64,000 nt of DNA from contig NZ_JAFBCS010000001.1 of assembly GCF_016907845.1 (NCBI RefSeq), positions 372,001 through 436,000 of the forward strand, read 5' to 3'. The notes beneath the pieces are model-generated. The model had not been told where the DNA came from. It saw nothing but the letters and a program-made list of their open reading frames with translations, and made no database searches. Origin of the DNA: Arcanobacterium pluranimalium (lineage in GTDB: Bacteria; Actinomycetota; Actinomycetes; Actinomycetales; Actinomycetaceae). A program made the translations under genes and the position numbers. Positions 42,594-51,805 of the stretch are shown piece after piece. The number at the start of each line of letters is the position of its first letter. The stretch's first letter is position 1.

Positions 42594-43823
42594 TCAGCGA
42601 ACCGAAATAAGGGCTGCTTCCATTGTGAGAAGAGCAGCTACATTGCCTTTTAGCCGTTCGCGTGCCAAGTTCAATGTGTCAATTTTCGCGATAGTTTGGT
42701 TGACGTCGCTATCGGCAGCGCGTTGCCGAACCTGCTTTTCATAGTCCGAATTGACCAGATCTATCTCTGATCCCAACTGAACAACGAGCACATCGCGGAA
42801 AAACGACTGCATGTAGATCAATTCGCGATCGAGCATATCCCTTTCGCGTCTAGTCTGCCGACGCTTGGCGTTGTCCTTATCGGCAGCCAATTGGCTTCGC
42901 ACGGAGGCCGGTATCCGCCCGCCAGAATCCAAACCAAGTGCGTCCATGAGCTTTTCTCTTTCCGCACTTTCCTGTTCCGCCGACGCCGTTTTGCCAGCCT
43001 TTTTCTTCCCATTCGCCGAGTCTCGCCCGTGCATCGCATCGACATCCAGCAAGCGTCCCGCCGCAACAACAGCATCGCCGACGCCGCGCACCGACAGCAG
43101 CGCATCAAGCGTATTCTTTCGCAACATTCCAGCTTCTGGATCAGTCGCTAAAGCCCGCGCCACCCCAATATGCGACTGTGCCGCCTTGGCTGCCACCAAA
43201 GCCGCATCAGGATCGATCCCATCACGGCTGCTCAGCAAACGGGCGACGTCATGAGCGTCCGGAGTCACGAGATTGACGTTCCGGCACCTGGATCGAATTG
43301 TTGGCAGCACATCCGCCACTGCCGCAGTGCACAACATCCATACTGTGCGCGGCGCCGGCTCTTCGATCGCTTTAAGCAAGACGTTCGTCGTGCGAGAAAT
43401 CATCCGATCGGCGTCTTCAATAATAAAAATCCGCCATTTTCCCGACGACGGTGCCAAGTAGGAATTCGTTACATAACCTCGTACTTCATCGGCGCTAATC
43501 GTCACTAAATCGGTACTGACGATTTCGACATCGGGGTGATTGTTCGCAAGAACGGCCCGGCACCCAGCGCAAACGCCGCATCCAGGTTCTGGCGCGCTAC
43601 ACAACAACGCCGCTGCAAAAGTTCGAGCAGCATAAGAGCGCCCAGACCCCGGTGGGCCAGTGAAAAGCCAGGCGTGACTCATGGCTGAGGAATGTACGAG
43701 CGCCGAGTCTGTAGCGCCAGCTACAGCGTCGTCGTGGGCAATAACCGAACGTGCAGCAGCCGCAGCGCGTTTAATCTCTGCAATCGCCTCATTTTGCCCA
43801 ACGAGTTCGTCAAACACGGTCAT
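42594..43823 (-). CDS. holB: DNA polymerase III subunit delta'
   Basis: Clamp-loader subunit of the replicase. The 409-residue protein has the AAA+ fold: 'LVGQNEAIAEIKRAA', P-loop 'TGPPGSGRSYAARTFA' (with Arg in place of the usual Lys, so probably no ATP hydrolysis, as is normal for delta'), the zinc module 'CSAPEPGCGVCAGC', 'WRIFIIEDADRM', 'NVLLKAIEEPAPRTVWML' and the sensor 'LPTIRSRCRNV'. The C-terminal third is charged and variable. Its ATG overlaps the tmk stop by 4 bases, giving a topA-tmk-holB operon. Confidence 0.93.
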   Translation of the reverse strand: MTVFDELVGQNEAIAEIKRAAAAARSVIAHDDAVAGATDSALVHSSAMSHAWLFTGPPGSGRSYAARTFAAALLCSAPEPGCGVCAGCRAVLANNHPDVEIVSTDLVTISADEVRGYVTNSYLAPSSGKWRIFIIEDADRMISRTTNVLLKAIEEPAPRTVWMLCTAAVADVLPTIRSRCRNVNLVTPDAHDVARLLSSRDGIDPDAALVAAKAAQSHIGVARALATDPEAGMLRKNTLDALLSVRGVGDAVVAAGRLLDVDAMHGRDSANGKKKAGKTASAEQESAEREKLMDALGLDSGGRIPASVRSQLAADKDNAKRRQTRRERDMLDRELIYMQSFFRDVLVVQLGSEIDLVNSDYEKQVRQRAADSDVNQTIAKIDTLNLARERLKGNVAALLTMEAALISVR

Positions 43824-44425
43824 AATAAAGGCTCCACTACCGCCTGAATTTGCAGGGCAATTGCATCGATAGATTGCGTGCCGTCAATAACCACGAAGCG
43901 CTGCGGTTCTTGCTTTGCGAGCTGCAAAAACTCATCCCGAACTCGCTCGTGGAACTCTGCGCCTGCCTGTTCCATGCGGTCGAGTTCGCCCTCAATCCGC
44001 GCAGCACCTCGCTGAGCTGGCACGTCAAGCAAAATCGTCACATGTGGTAGCAAGCCCTCTACAGCCCAGATCGACAAGTCTCGCACTTGCTGCGCGTTCA
44101 ATGCCCGTGCGGCACCTTGATAGGCGACTGATGAGTCGAAATACCGGTCGGTAATCACCACGGCACCCCGATTCAAAGCGGGGCGAATCTTCGATTCGAC
44201 GTGGTGAGCTCGATCGGCAGCAAACAGCAAGGCCTCGGCGCGCGGTGCCACATGATCGCCGTGTAAAAGCAGCTCTCGAATCTTGGCGCCAAGCTCAGTG
44301 CCTCCGGGTTCGCGCGTGGAAACCACTTCGCGACCTCGTTCTTCGAGCCAAGACACCAAACGATTCACTTGGGTGGACTTTCCTGCCCCGTCGCCACCTT
44401 CAAAAGAAATAAACAGCCCGCTCAT
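43820..44425 (-). CDS. tmk: Thymidylate kinase
   Basis: Converts dTMP to dTDP with ATP, needed for DNA synthesis. The 201-residue protein has P-loop 'FISFEGGDGAGKSTQVNRL' (~5-23), the DRX/LID signatures 'VITDRYFDSSVAYQGAARAL' (~91-110) and 'EPGGTELGAKIRELLLHG', and 'LLDVPAQRGAARIEGELDRME' (LID). It follows topA after 5 bases and overlaps holB by 4. The order topA-tmk-holB suggests co-expression of replication functions. Confidence 0.96.
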   Translation of the reverse strand: MSGLFISFEGGDGAGKSTQVNRLVSWLEERGREVVSTREPGGTELGAKIRELLLHGDHVAPRAEALLFAADRAHHVESKIRPALNRGAVVITDRYFDSSVAYQGAARALNAQQVRDLSIWAVEGLLPHVTILLDVPAQRGAARIEGELDRMEQAGAEFHERVRDEFLQLAKQEPQRFVVIDGTQSIDAIALQIQAVVEPLL

Positions 44426-44430
44426 GCTAT

Positions 44431-47214
44431 CTATTTCCCTTTCTTAGCGGCAGATTTTTCTGCCGCCTTGGTGGTTGTTTTCTTGCTCGTGGTTTTCGCT
44501 GCGGTCTTTTTTGTCGTCGTCTTTTTGGCGGTCTTGCGCGTTCCTGCTTTCACGGTGCGCTTGGTGGCGTTGCGTTTCTTTGGGCCACCATTTTCAGCGA
44601 TTTTCAGACGTCGAGCCACGAGTAGCTCTTGGGCGCGTTCGGCTGTGAGCTGGTTGATGTCGTTTGAACGTGGTACTGAAGCATTGGTCTCACCATCAGT
44701 TACGTACGGTCCGAATCGCCCGTCTTTGAGCACAATCGTGCCTCCCGAAACGGGATCTTTACCAAATTCTGCCAAAGGCGGTTTAGCAGCAGCGCGTCCA
44801 CGCACCTTAGGCTGCTTGAACACCTCTTCTGCTTCTTCTAGCGTGATGGAAAATATCTGCTCTTCTGATTCGAGAGAGCGGGAGTCACTTCCGCGCTTAA
44901 GATATGGGCCATAACGTCCGTTTTGCGCAGTAATGACATCACCCTCTGATTCCCCGATTTCACGTGGAAGTGCAAGTAATTGAACTGCCTGCTCAAGCGT
45001 AACGGTATCGGGTTGCATCGAACGGAACAGGGACGCCGTCTTTGGCTTCGGCTTCGTTTTCGAAACTTTTCCGGTCGGCGTGAGCTGCACGGCGTCGTCG
45101 GGAAGCACTTCGGACACGTATGGCCCGAACCGTCCGTCTTTAACAACGAGCTCATAACCGGTATCAGGATGCTTACCGAGCACACGATCGCCCTGCAAGG
45201 ATTGCTCCAAAATATCTTTGGCGCGATCAACCGTTAGCTCATCAGGGGCGACGCCGGGTGGCACAGATGCGCGGCGACCCTCGGTGCCGTCGTCGTTCGT
45301 CTCTTCCAAATAAGGACCGAAACGCCCCACTCGAACTGCGATTCCCTCACCAATTTCGATTGTGTTGACGGCGCGAGCATCAATATCGCCCAGGCTTCCT
45401 ACTTGGTCACGCAGTCCCGAAGAATCTTTCGTGCCCCGATAGAATTTTGCCAGGTACTGGATATGGTCTTGCTCGCCTGCTGCGATCCGGTCAAGATCGT
45501 GTTCCATATCTGCGGTGAAATCATAATCAACCAGTTCAGGTAGGTTGTCTTCGAGTAAACGCACCACTGAAAAAGCGAGCCACGTTGGCACAAGTGCCTG
45601 CCCTTTGCGCTCGACGTATCCGCGATCAGTAATCGTTGAAATTGTGGAAGCGTAGGTAGACGGACGCCCGATACCTTTTTCTTCGAGTGTCTTGACCAGC
45701 GAAGCTTCTGTGTATCGTGGAGGTGGAGCGGTGTCGTGACCCTCTGCTTGTGCTCCGGCGCTCGCAACTTGTTCACCTTCGATGAGGTCCGGGAGTCGAG
45801 ATTCTGCCTTTTCTTCGTAGCGTTTTGTGTCCTGACTCTCCTCATAGGCGGCCATAAATCCGCGGAAAGTGATGATCGTTCCAGCGGTGGACATCGTCGC
45901 TTCAGCAGGAAGCGCTTCTTCGCCACCAGCAGTTTTGCTGCCAAGATCGGCCACAATTTTGACCGAAGCCGTCAGACCGGTTGCATCAGCCATCTGTGAG
46001 GCTACGGTGCGTTTCCAGATGAGTTCATAAAGTGCGTATTCGCGCGACTGTAACTGCCCTTGCACCTCTTGTGGCGTGCGGAAATGATCGCCGGCGGGGC
46101 GGATTGCTTCGTGAGCTTCCTGTGCGCCTTTCGACTTCGTCGCATAGTGGCGTGGAGAATTTGGCAAGGAATCGGCGCCATAGAGTTCTTTGATCTGTGC
46201 ACGGGCCGCGGAAATAGCCTGCTCAGAGAGGTTTACAGAATCTGTACGCATATAAGTGATATAACCATTTTCGTACAGAGACTGCGCCAAACGCATGGTG
46301 TCACGCGAGCTCAATCGAAGTTTACGGGACGCTTCCTGTTGTAGCGTTGACGTGGTGAAAGGAGCTGCCGGACGACGTCGGTATGGTTTCGTTTCCACCG
46401 ACGCAACGGTTGCTTCACCAGTGCTTAGAGCGTTGGCAAGCGCCTGTGCAAACTTTTCGTCAAGTGTGCGAACGCCTGCTGTAGCTGCTTTTTTGGTGAG
46501 TTCGCCGTGATCGTCAAAATCTTTTCCGGTGGCGATTCGGGCGCCATCGATAGAGGTGAGCTTGGCTTCGAACTCTTCACCGTCTTTGACGAGTGCAACG
46601 GTGACGTCCCAGTAATTTGCTGGCTTGAAAGCCATGCGCTCGCGTTCGCGTTCGACGATAATTCTTGTGGTTACCGACTGTACTCGGCCAGCTGAGAGGC
46701 TGGGGGCAACTTTTCGCCACAGCAGTGGTGAGACTTCATAGCCTACAAGGCGGTCGAGGATTCGGCGCGATTCTTGGGCATCGACGAGTTTAGTGTCGAG
46801 TTCGCGCGTATTCTCTAGTGCACGCCCAATTGCTTCTTTGGTGATTTCATGAAAGACCATGCGTTTTACGGGCACTTTAGGCTTGAGAGCCTCCAATAAA
46901 TGCCAGGCGATAGCTTCTCCCTCGCGGTCCTCATCAGTTGCGAGATAGAGTTCGTCAGCTTGTTTCAGCAGAGAGCGAAGCTCGGTGACTTTTTTCTTCT
47001 TATCGGGTGTGACCACATAATATGGCTCAAAATTACCGTCAACGTTGACGGCGAATTTGCCGTATGGCCCTTTCTTCATGTCTGCTGGCAAGTCTGACGG
47101 CTTTGGCAGATCGCGAATATGCCCAATACTAGCCTCAACTTCATAGTCCGCACCTAAATAGTTGCCTATGGTGCGTGCTTTTGCCGGAGACTCGACGATT
47201 ACCAGTTTGGTCAC
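44431..47214 (-). CDS. topA: DNA topoisomerase I
   Basis: Type IA topoisomerase that relaxes negative supercoils behind RNA polymerase and replication forks. The 927-residue protein starts with the TOPRIM fold 'KLVIVESPAKARTIGNYLG' and 'LATDEDREGEAIAWHL'. The active-site tyrosine is in 'YENGYITYMRTDSVNLS' (~310-326). The C-terminal part lacks zinc fingers but has four or more actinobacterial 'GRFGPY' repeats and ends in a ~50-residue Lys/Thr/Ala-rich tail that binds DNA and aids processivity in this phylum. First gene of the operon; divergent from the helicase gene. Confidence 0.96.
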   Translation of the reverse strand: MTKLVIVESPAKARTIGNYLGADYEVEASIGHIRDLPKPSDLPADMKKGPYGKFAVNVDGNFEPYYVVTPDKKKKVTELRSLLKQADELYLATDEDREGEAIAWHLLEALKPKVPVKRMVFHEITKEAIGRALENTRELDTKLVDAQESRRILDRLVGYEVSPLLWRKVAPSLSAGRVQSVTTRIIVERERERMAFKPANYWDVTVALVKDGEEFEAKLTSIDGARIATGKDFDDHGELTKKAATAGVRTLDEKFAQALANALSTGEATVASVETKPYRRRPAAPFTTSTLQQEASRKLRLSSRDTMRLAQSLYENGYITYMRTDSVNLSEQAISAARAQIKELYGADSLPNSPRHYATKSKGAQEAHEAIRPAGDHFRTPQEVQGQLQSREYALYELIWKRTVASQMADATGLTASVKIVADLGSKTAGGEEALPAEATMSTAGTIITFRGFMAAYEESQDTKRYEEKAESRLPDLIEGEQVASAGAQAEGHDTAPPPRYTEASLVKTLEEKGIGRPSTYASTISTITDRGYVERKGQALVPTWLAFSVVRLLEDNLPELVDYDFTADMEHDLDRIAAGEQDHIQYLAKFYRGTKDSSGLRDQVGSLGDIDARAVNTIEIGEGIAVRVGRFGPYLEETNDDGTEGRRASVPPGVAPDELTVDRAKDILEQSLQGDRVLGKHPDTGYELVVKDGRFGPYVSEVLPDDAVQLTPTGKVSKTKPKPKTASLFRSMQPDTVTLEQAVQLLALPREIGESEGDVITAQNGRYGPYLKRGSDSRSLESEEQIFSITLEEAEEVFKQPKVRGRAAAKPPLAEFGKDPVSGGTIVLKDGRFGPYVTDGETNASVPRSNDINQLTAERAQELLVARRLKIAENGGPKKRNATKRTVKAGTRKTAKKTTTKKTAAKTTSKKTTTKAAEKSAAKKGK

Positions 47215-47360
47215 AATGACTTCCTTAAGTTAGGTTGCCGTTTATAAATAAGAACGTTCTAACGATTGCTAAGATACCCGCATTTTGCCACGAAATGAAA
47301 AAGGTGTTCACAAAAGCAAGAATAGTAGACGTTAGTTTATCGAGTTGGAGGTACATACAA

Positions 47361-49889
47361 ATGCCTAATTTACCTGAGGTAATTGCTCGTAACCTCGACT
47401 CACAAATTACAGGTTCACTCACCGTGCCCGCGCGTCTTCCAAGAATGTCCGCTTGGCCTGAATGGGTGGATCAATCGGTTATTACGGCTTTATCTGAAAT
47501 GGGTGTTTCACGCCCTTGGGTTCATCAAATAGCTGCCGCAGAACTCATTCATGCAGGTAAACATACTGTTGTAGCAACTGGCACTGGTTCTGGAAAGTCG
47601 CTCGCTGCATGGATTCCCGTGCTATCCGAACTGAGTGGATTTGAGAAAACCGGCACGTCACGGCTCACGTCACTGCGCAATATCCAACGCCGACCCTGCA
47701 CTCTTTATCTTTCACCCACGAAAGCGCTCGCAGTAGATCAAGAACACAGTTTGACCACGCTGGCCAACCGCATTGACCCACGCCTTGCACTCACAAGTTT
47801 AGATGGAGATTCTGATGCGCAGACGCGCACTTGGGCACGCGATTACGCCGATATCATCTTCACTAATCCCGACTTTGTTCACCACGCCATATTGCAACGC
47901 CAAGAGCTATGGGCGCGAATGTGGCGCGGACTATCCACTATCGTGGTAGACGAATTTCATTCTTATCGTGGCTCCTTTGGTTCAAATGTAGCTTTGGTGC
48001 TGCGTCGCGTTTTGCGGCTTGCGCGCAAATACGGCAGCTCGCCGACCGTCGTCTTCCTCTCTGCTACCTCGCCGCATCCAGAAGAAACGGCGCAACGTTT
48101 CATTGGCACTGCCTTTGGAAGCGTTTACCCAGTTACGGAGGACGGCTCTCCCAGCGGTGAACGTCATATATTTACGGTGCGTTGCAAAGAAATTCCGGTG
48201 GAAGACGACGACGCACCCGAGTTCCGTCTGATGCCTGAGGATGCGCTTGAGACTGAGTCTGAGGACGTACTTGCGGTTGAGTTTGACGCGGTACCCAGCG
48301 TGGCGCATAGCGCGGTGCGTAGCGGAATATCTAACACCGCCCATGACGCGGCGACTAACGAAACATCAAGCACAGCGCATGACGCAACGCCGAGAAAGCG
48401 TCGCTCAGCCAATACCGAAGCGGCGGACCTCACGGCACTGCTCGTATCCCATTCGGCTCAAACACTGACTTTCGTGCGCTCTCGTCCCGGCACGGAACGA
48501 GTGGCAGAACTAGCCAATGACTACCTTGACGAACACTCTCCACACTTGAGCGGGAGTGTATTTGCCTATCGAGGTGGCTATCTTCCCGAAGAACGGCGCG
48601 AGCTTGAGCAGGGACTTCGCAACGGAGATATTCGGGCGCTCGCGAGCACATCAGCACTGGAACTTGGCATTGATATCTCGGGCTTAGACGCTGTGGTGGT
48701 CACAGGCTGGCCTGGCACTCATGCTTCATTTCAGCAGCAGATTGGGCGTGCTGGACGTGCGGGCGAAAATGGCTTGGCGGTGTTCATCGGCCGAGATAAC
48801 CCTCTCGATCAATTCATTCTTGACCACCCAACCATGCTCACTGATACACCTGCCGAGATGAATGTATTCGACCCCACCAATCCGTGGATTCTTCCTGGTC
48901 ATCTTTGCTCTGCTGCTGCGGAATCTCCGCTCACAGAAGCTGATTTAGAGGTGTTTTCGCTGCCAGATACCCAAGCGTTTGCTTCGCTTGTGGATCAAGA
49001 GCTACTCAAGCGCCGTCCGAACGGATGGTATTGGAATACGTCTCTTCGCGTTAGCGCACATACTTTGGTTGATTTGCGCGGAGAAGGCACAACGGTGTCG
49101 ATCATCGATTCAGAAAGCGGAGCTCTGCTTGGCACAGTGGATAACGCACGTGCAGATACAACCGTGTATCCAGGGGCAATATATTTACATCAGGGTGTTC
49201 CTTTCAAAGTTGAGGGGCGTGACGGTGATGTTGCGCTGGTGCATCGTCACCGCGAAGAAGATATCCGCACATATCCACGTGAGGAAACCAGCGTTGAAAT
49301 CGTGGATACGTACGAGGAGATTTCTCTTGGTATTGGCACGTGGTGCAAGGGGCAAGTTGTGGTGCGATCACGCGTGATTGGCTACGACGTGCGCCGCACA
49401 AAGGACGGAATGTACCTTGGCTTAGTCGATCTCTCGATGCCCACTCACGAACTGATAACGGCTGGTACGTGGTTTACACTCAACGAATCTGCACTGCGCG
49501 AGGCGGGAGTTGGGACTGCCGATCTGCCAGGTGCTTTGCATGGTGCAGAGCATACGATGATCGCTTTGCTGCCGCTGTTTGCCACGTGCGACCGCTGGGA
49601 TATCGGAGGGCTGTCTACCGCAGTGCACCCTCAAACGGGGTGTCCTACAGTGATTATTCACGACGCCGTTGCGGGAGGTTCAGGAGCAGCTCACCGTGGT
49701 TTTGACAAGCGGGGTGATTGGGCGCTCGCCACTCTTGATGCGCTAGAGAACTGTTCGTGCTTGAGCGGCTGCCCGAGCTGTGTGCAGTCGCCGAAGTGTG
49801 GAAATAACAATTCTCCTCTCTCTAAAGATGGGGCAAAAATCTTGATGAATGCGCTCTTTCATGCTCTTAAACAGGAACGGCGATTGTGA
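47361..49889 (+). CDS. DEAD/DEAH helicase, MrfA/YprA-like with DUF1998
   Basis: An ~842-residue superfamily 2 helicase. Walker A is 'VVATGTGSGKSLAAWIPVL' (~72), then 'LYLSPTKALAVDQ', the DEAH-type box as 'TIVVDEFHSYRGSFGSNVALVLRR', 'VVFLSATSPHPEE', and in domain 2 'STSALELGIDISGLDAVVVTGWPGTHASFQQQIGRAGRAG'. The DUF1998 region near the C-terminus carries four cysteines ('CSCLSGCPSCVQSPKCGNNN'), as in MrfA mitomycin-repair helicases. A 60-residue Ala/Thr/Ser-rich insertion (~295-350) separates the RecA lobes. ATG 47361 has GGAGG 9 bases upstream; the earlier frame opening at 47235 is not used. Confidence 0.9.
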   Translation: MPNLPEVIARNLDSQITGSLTVPARLPRMSAWPEWVDQSVITALSEMGVSRPWVHQIAAAELIHAGKHTVVATGTGSGKSLAAWIPVLSELSGFEKTGTSRLTSLRNIQRRPCTLYLSPTKALAVDQEHSLTTLANRIDPRLALTSLDGDSDAQTRTWARDYADIIFTNPDFVHHAILQRQELWARMWRGLSTIVVDEFHSYRGSFGSNVALVLRRVLRLARKYGSSPTVVFLSATSPHPEETAQRFIGTAFGSVYPVTEDGSPSGERHIFTVRCKEIPVEDDDAPEFRLMPEDALETESEDVLAVEFDAVPSVAHSAVRSGISNTAHDAATNETSSTAHDATPRKRRSANTEAADLTALLVSHSAQTLTFVRSRPGTERVAELANDYLDEHSPHLSGSVFAYRGGYLPEERRELEQGLRNGDIRALASTSALELGIDISGLDAVVVTGWPGTHASFQQQIGRAGRAGENGLAVFIGRDNPLDQFILDHPTMLTDTPAEMNVFDPTNPWILPGHLCSAAAESPLTEADLEVFSLPDTQAFASLVDQELLKRRPNGWYWNTSLRVSAHTLVDLRGEGTTVSIIDSESGALLGTVDNARADTTVYPGAIYLHQGVPFKVEGRDGDVALVHRHREEDIRTYPREETSVEIVDTYEEISLGIGTWCKGQVVVRSRVIGYDVRRTKDGMYLGLVDLSMPTHELITAGTWFTLNESALREAGVGTADLPGALHGAEHTMIALLPLFATCDRWDIGGLSTAVHPQTGCPTVIIHDAVAGGSGAAHRGFDKRGDWALATLDALENCSCLSGCPSCVQSPKCGNNNSPLSKDGAKILMNALFHALKQERRL

Positions 49890-49938
49890 AGATACTGGTA
49901 GATCGCTATGCGCATTCTTTTGGTTGAGAGGTGAGCGT

Positions 49939-50328
49939 TTAGTTGTTGATTGATCGCCGCACTGGCCCCGCAGTGGCACGAGCGTTGATTGTATGGCTTA
50001 ACCAGGAAAAAGGATTCTTCGCCTCAACGGCGAGTGTCACATTTTGCCCTTGTACGGTGCAATCCACGGTGTAGTCGCGCAACAGTTCTTGAACTTGTGC
50101 GCAAGCGGCGCTTTCGGAGTGTCCGTTGAGAAGCAGTTGAGCTCCAGAAATGGCTGCGAGATCAGTTCGATTACGAACTTCGATCACCTTGCTAGTTGCT
50201 ACAGAAAATTCGAATATCAATATCGTTACAATAACCACCGCAAGTATTGTGATGGCCACAAAGGTGGTTGCCATGCCTGATTCACTGCGCAGTCGTTTAA
50301 CAGTCTGATTGTTAAAATAGCTGCTCAT
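49939..50328 (-). CDS. TadE/TadG-like pseudopilin (helicase/secretion neighbourhood)
   Basis: A 129-residue protein with a short basic N-terminus, then 'ESGMATTFVAITILAVVIVTILIFEFSVATSKVIEVRNRTDLAAISGAQ'. This is a prepilin-like cleavage site (G/M), one membrane helix and the 'R.RTDLAALAGA' motif of TadE/Rv3654c-type proteins. The remainder is extracytoplasmic with two cysteines that may pair. Last gene of the tad cluster, directly abutting the TadE gene (one-base overlap) and convergent with the helicase. It may be a minor pilin needed for assembly. Confidence 0.82.
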   Translation of the reverse strand: MSSYFNNQTVKRLRSESGMATTFVAITILAVVIVTILIFEFSVATSKVIEVRNRTDLAAISGAQLLLNGHSESAACAQVQELLRDYTVDCTVQGQNVTLAVEAKNPFSWLSHTINARATAGPVRRSINN

Positions 50329-50690
50329 TACGGCTCTCCGTGAACTAATCGCGGTTCGATCACAATTTTCGTTTTTGTGGAAAAATTGATGTTTATTAGC
50401 TTGAATACGCCTTCACCTGGCTTAGTAACTTCAATTGAGGCAATTTCTCCATCACGTTCAATTCGCAGTTGCGCATCATCGCCGGCATTGGAATGTACGA
50501 GTTCGCGAACATCGCTTTCACTCATTCCGAGCGAATAGGAACGCGCTGCTTCATGAGCTGCATTATTGACCTTTGGCAACGTAGTGAGTTGAAAAATCCC
50601 GCTCACGCAAAAGACTGCCAAAGCCAAAAATGTGGGAACCGTTAGCGCCCATTCCACGCTGACCATGCCAGCTTCATTTTTTGACTTCAT
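50328..50690 (-). CDS. TadE-like minor pilin
   Basis: A ~120-residue TadE family protein. After 'KSKNEAG' comes the likely prepilin cleavage point and 'MVSVEWALTVPTFLALAVFCVSGIFQLTTL', with Glu at +5 as in type IV pilins. Next comes 'VNNAAHEAARSYSLGMSESDVRELV', the TadE 'AAREAAR' helix. ATG 50690 has AGAGGA 8 bases upstream; the frame extends further upstream through the hairpin and pilin gene, which is not used. Probably a minor component of a Tad/Flp pilus on the cell surface. Confidence 0.82.
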   Translation of the reverse strand: MKSKNEAGMVSVEWALTVPTFLALAVFCVSGIFQLTTLPKVNNAAHEAARSYSLGMSESDVRELVHSNAGDDAQLRIERDGEIASIEVTKPGEGVFKLININFSTKTKIVIEPRLVHGEP

Positions 50691-50737
50691 AGATCGTCCT
50701 CTTTCATGGCTATTGTTCACCGCCCAAGTGTGGACTG

Positions 50738-50780
50738 ACTGTGGTGGCGGGCAGGTCCTGCTGCTGCCCGCCACCACAGT
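50738..50780 (-). terminator. Perfect 17-bp hairpin between pilin and TadE genes
   Basis: Perfect 17-base arms (50738-50754 / 50764-50780) with a 9-base loop, lying 8 bases after the pilin stop. No T-tract follows. Partial termination or protection of the pilin mRNA end would raise pilin over the downstream minor pilins, as is known for other pilin operons. Confidence 0.65.
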
Positions 50781-50788
50781 CCGCTCAA

Positions 50789-50983
50789 TTAGCTCATGCC
50801 AAGTACATTGCGGAACAAGGTTGCGATGAGTTCGCGGAACCAATCTTGCTTGATCAGCCAAAGTAGAATTCCTGCCATTCCTGCAGATGCCACGGTACCG
50901 ATAGCGTATTCAGCCGTGACCATTCCTGCTTCGGCGCGAGTGAGCATCTTATTTGCTTTGTTTTTGAACATTTTGATCGTCAT
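50789..50983 (-). CDS. Flp-type major pilin (DUF4244)
   Basis: A 64-residue pilin-like peptide: basic leader 'MTIKMFKNKANKMLTRAEAG', then 'MVTAEYAIGTVASAGMAGILLWLIKQ', matching DUF4244 and the Flp rule (cleavage after Gly, Glu at +5 followed by Tyr), and a short C-terminal tail. ATG 50983 has AAAGGA upstream. The dedicated prepilin peptidase (TadV) is not in this window. It is probably the main fibre subunit of the Tad pilus. Confidence 0.83.
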   Translation of the reverse strand: MTIKMFKNKANKMLTRAEAGMVTAEYAIGTVASAGMAGILLWLIKQDWFRELIATLFRNVLGMS

Positions 50984-51184
50984 TGTTTTTCCTTTAGGTT
51001 GGGGCTTCTCGATGTGAGGGAAAGCCGGTTTTGATTGTTTTCGTCTAGACGTTTTAAGCATGCCGAATTTGTAAATCTGATGAAGCGGCTAGAAAAAATC
51101 TGTGGATTTCCCTCGCGTTTAAGTAACCTGTGGAGAAATCTTCACTTGCCTGAGCTGCGCAAACATTCCCCGCCAACTCGTGCC

Positions 51185-51222
51185 AATCATCTCTAAAACA
51201 CGTAATCATCTCTAAAACACGT
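51185..51222. repeat. 19-bp perfect tandem duplication at tadC 3' end
   Basis: AATCATCTCTAAAACACGT is repeated exactly at 51185-51203 and 51204-51222. The duplication covers the last codons and the stop of tadC (stop at 51212-51214), so a spare stop lies in the second unit. It probably arose by slippage and does not alter the protein. Confidence 0.85.
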
Positions 51223-51805
51223 TTTGAGCCGCCAACACAATAATTGGAAATACTCCGATCAGCATGAAAGCGGGTAAGAAGCACAACGCGAGCGGCACCA
51301 CTAAGCGAGAGCCGAGCCGAGCAGCTGCTTCTTTGGCTTGCCGCTGCCGAGTGAGCCGAAGTGTGAGCGCACTCCTTTCCAAAAGTGGCACAGGAGCTGC
51401 ACCATCACTCCACGCTGGCTCCATCGCTTCCGCAAGCAATCGAAATCGAGGATCCGTATCTTGCCAAGACTCCGCCCAATCAGCGCCCATGAGCAGGGAA
51501 TTTGCCACTTCTTGTAAGCTGCGCTGTGAAAAAATTTTCGTTTTTCGAAACGTCAAAGGATGGTGAAACTTTAGTGAGTTTTTGCTGCGACGCAACTGTT
51601 CGTCGTCGTCACCCAAAGCGATATGCAGTGCTTCTAGTGTGCGCGGAATCGAGATGCCGGCGTTCAGCGCAGCTGCTGCCAGATCCAAAATGATCGCTTG
51701 ATCCACGTGCAAGATAAGCGCCCGCCTGTGCAAGCGGCGTCGTTTGATCTCGTACCTCGGCGCCCACACAGCAAAAGCAAAGGCCACAGCCGCAAGAACG
51801 ATCAC
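51212..51805 (-). CDS. tadC: Tad secretion inner-membrane protein TadC-like
   Basis: A 197-residue GspF/T2SSF-type membrane protein. One hydrophobic segment lies at the N-terminus, a cytoplasmic helical domain with 'DQAIILDLAAAALNAGISIPRTLEAL' follows, and near the end 'AKEAAARLGSRLVVPLALCFLPAFMLIGVFPIIVLAAQ', the classic F-domain close. It is shorter than TadB/TadC of Gram-negative bacteria but typical of the actinobacterial cluster. It overlaps tadB by 4 bases, so the pair is translated together and forms the platform on which the ATPase acts. Confidence 0.83.
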   Translation of the reverse strand: MIVLAAVAFAFAVWAPRYEIKRRRLHRRALILHVDQAIILDLAAAALNAGISIPRTLEALHIALGDDDEQLRRSKNSLKFHHPLTFRKTKIFSQRSLQEVANSLLMGADWAESWQDTDPRFRLLAEAMEPAWSDGAAPVPLLERSALTLRLTRQRQAKEAAARLGSRLVVPLALCFLPAFMLIGVFPIIVLAAQNVF

